The notes under the pieces: model-generated | Seen by the model: the letters and a program-made list of their open reading frames with translations, nothing else | What the model was told of the DNA's origin: nothing | The model's database searches: none | NCBI GenBank assembly: GCA_951217055.1 | Contig: OX578276.1 | Location: forward strand, 158,688,010-158,752,009 | Direction: 5' to 3' | Source of the DNA: Gerris lacustris | Lineage: Eukaryota; Arthropoda; Insecta; Hemiptera; Gerridae | DNA: 64,000 bases | Shown here: positions 63,781 to 64,000 of the stretch, in pieces | How positions within the stretch are numbered: the first letter of the stretch is position 1 | Layout: every line of letters starts with the position of its first letter | Program-made: the position numbers and the translations under genes

Positions 63781-64000
63781 CCCTCTCTTAAATGACAATA
63801 ATGACAAAAACGCACTTTTCTCTTAAAGAGCCTTTAACGATATGCATCTTAAAGGGTACCTATCAATTACTTTGACATTTGTACCCCGTACTCCTGTGTA
63901 CCAACATTTTAACTTTATAATCTCATGTAAGCAGTACACTCATAGACACTCTTCATTTATATAAGATAAAAGACACTCAAAGACACTCTTCATTTATATA
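63781..64000. repeat. Partial repeat at the window edge
   Basis: Repeats words from 63,470-63,600 (acccctctta, cttaaagagc, ttgtaccccgtac, cctgtgtacca), so this is another partial copy of the same repeat, running off the edge. A 26-bp direct repeat (agacactcttcatttatata) closes the window. Confidence 0.5.

Noticed and set aside
1..64000. CRISPR array or bacterial operon
   Set aside because: No short regularly spaced direct repeats with unique spacers; introns, LTRs, non-LTR elements and eukaryotic poly(A) signals show this is eukaryotic DNA.

Overview
The window is AT-rich, repeat-dense eukaryotic DNA that reads as an arthropod genome, most likely an insect. The signs are Copia, BEL/Pao, Jockey-like, Loa-like and RTE-like retrotransposons, hAT and Harbinger DNA elements, many fold-back repeats and long TA/CA microsatellites. 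I recognise no ordinary host gene. Nearly everything that can be explained is mobile DNA.

Layout. 1-16,184: decayed non-LTR fragments, a dimeric tandem repeat (4405-4754), a large compound fold-back (about 4755-8205) and a non-autonomous hAT element with a perfect 8-bp target-site duplication (12,289-14,685). 16,191-30,122: a complete 13.9-kb Maverick/Polinton-type virus-like element, with 1.6-kb terminal inverted repeats (TIRs) and a perfect 6-bp duplication TACGTT on both sides. 30,931-60,668: a tandem duplication of a roughly 5.75-kb unit that is itself made of old elements. Copy 1 was invaded by a Copia element (30,975-43,333, 5-bp duplication CTTTT). A BEL/Pao element (34,482-42,225, duplication TGCGG) then landed inside that Copia, and it is internally inverted. 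Copy 2 was invaded by a nearly intact Jockey-like element (about 49,356-53,899). 60,669-64,000: fold-back and dispersed repeats.

The Maverick-type element is the centre of interest. Its thirteen coding units show no frameshift or internal stop. They comprise a DDE integrase with chromodomain, a packaging ATPase, an adenain-like protease, a penton-like minor capsid protein, a hexon-like major capsid protein and a parvovirus-like phospholipase A2 protein. The rest are a phage-fibre-like repeat protein, two DUF8207-like proteins (plus a TIR-made truncated copy of one), a short spliced OB-like protein, a coiled-coil protein with a Cys/His domain, a 48-residue basic protein, and a protein ending in a BIR (inhibitor-of-apoptosis) zinc domain. 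The protein-primed DNA polymerase B that defines Polintons is absent, and no gap is large enough for it. Each TIR also carries a tRNA-like RNA polymerase III unit (A box, B box, T5 terminator) pointing outward, plus a palindromic CRE/ATF site and 88-bp tandem repeats.

The genes fall into a leftward block (integrase, fibre-like, DUF8207, ATPase) and a rightward capsid block (PLA2, protease, penton, small basic protein, capsid, BIR protein). The two blocks diverge from a 50-bp intergenic promoter. In the rightward block the first reading frames overlap by 1 to 17 nt. The picture is a recently integrated virus-like element able to build particles, integrate and perhaps block apoptosis, but dependent on another source for DNA polymerase.
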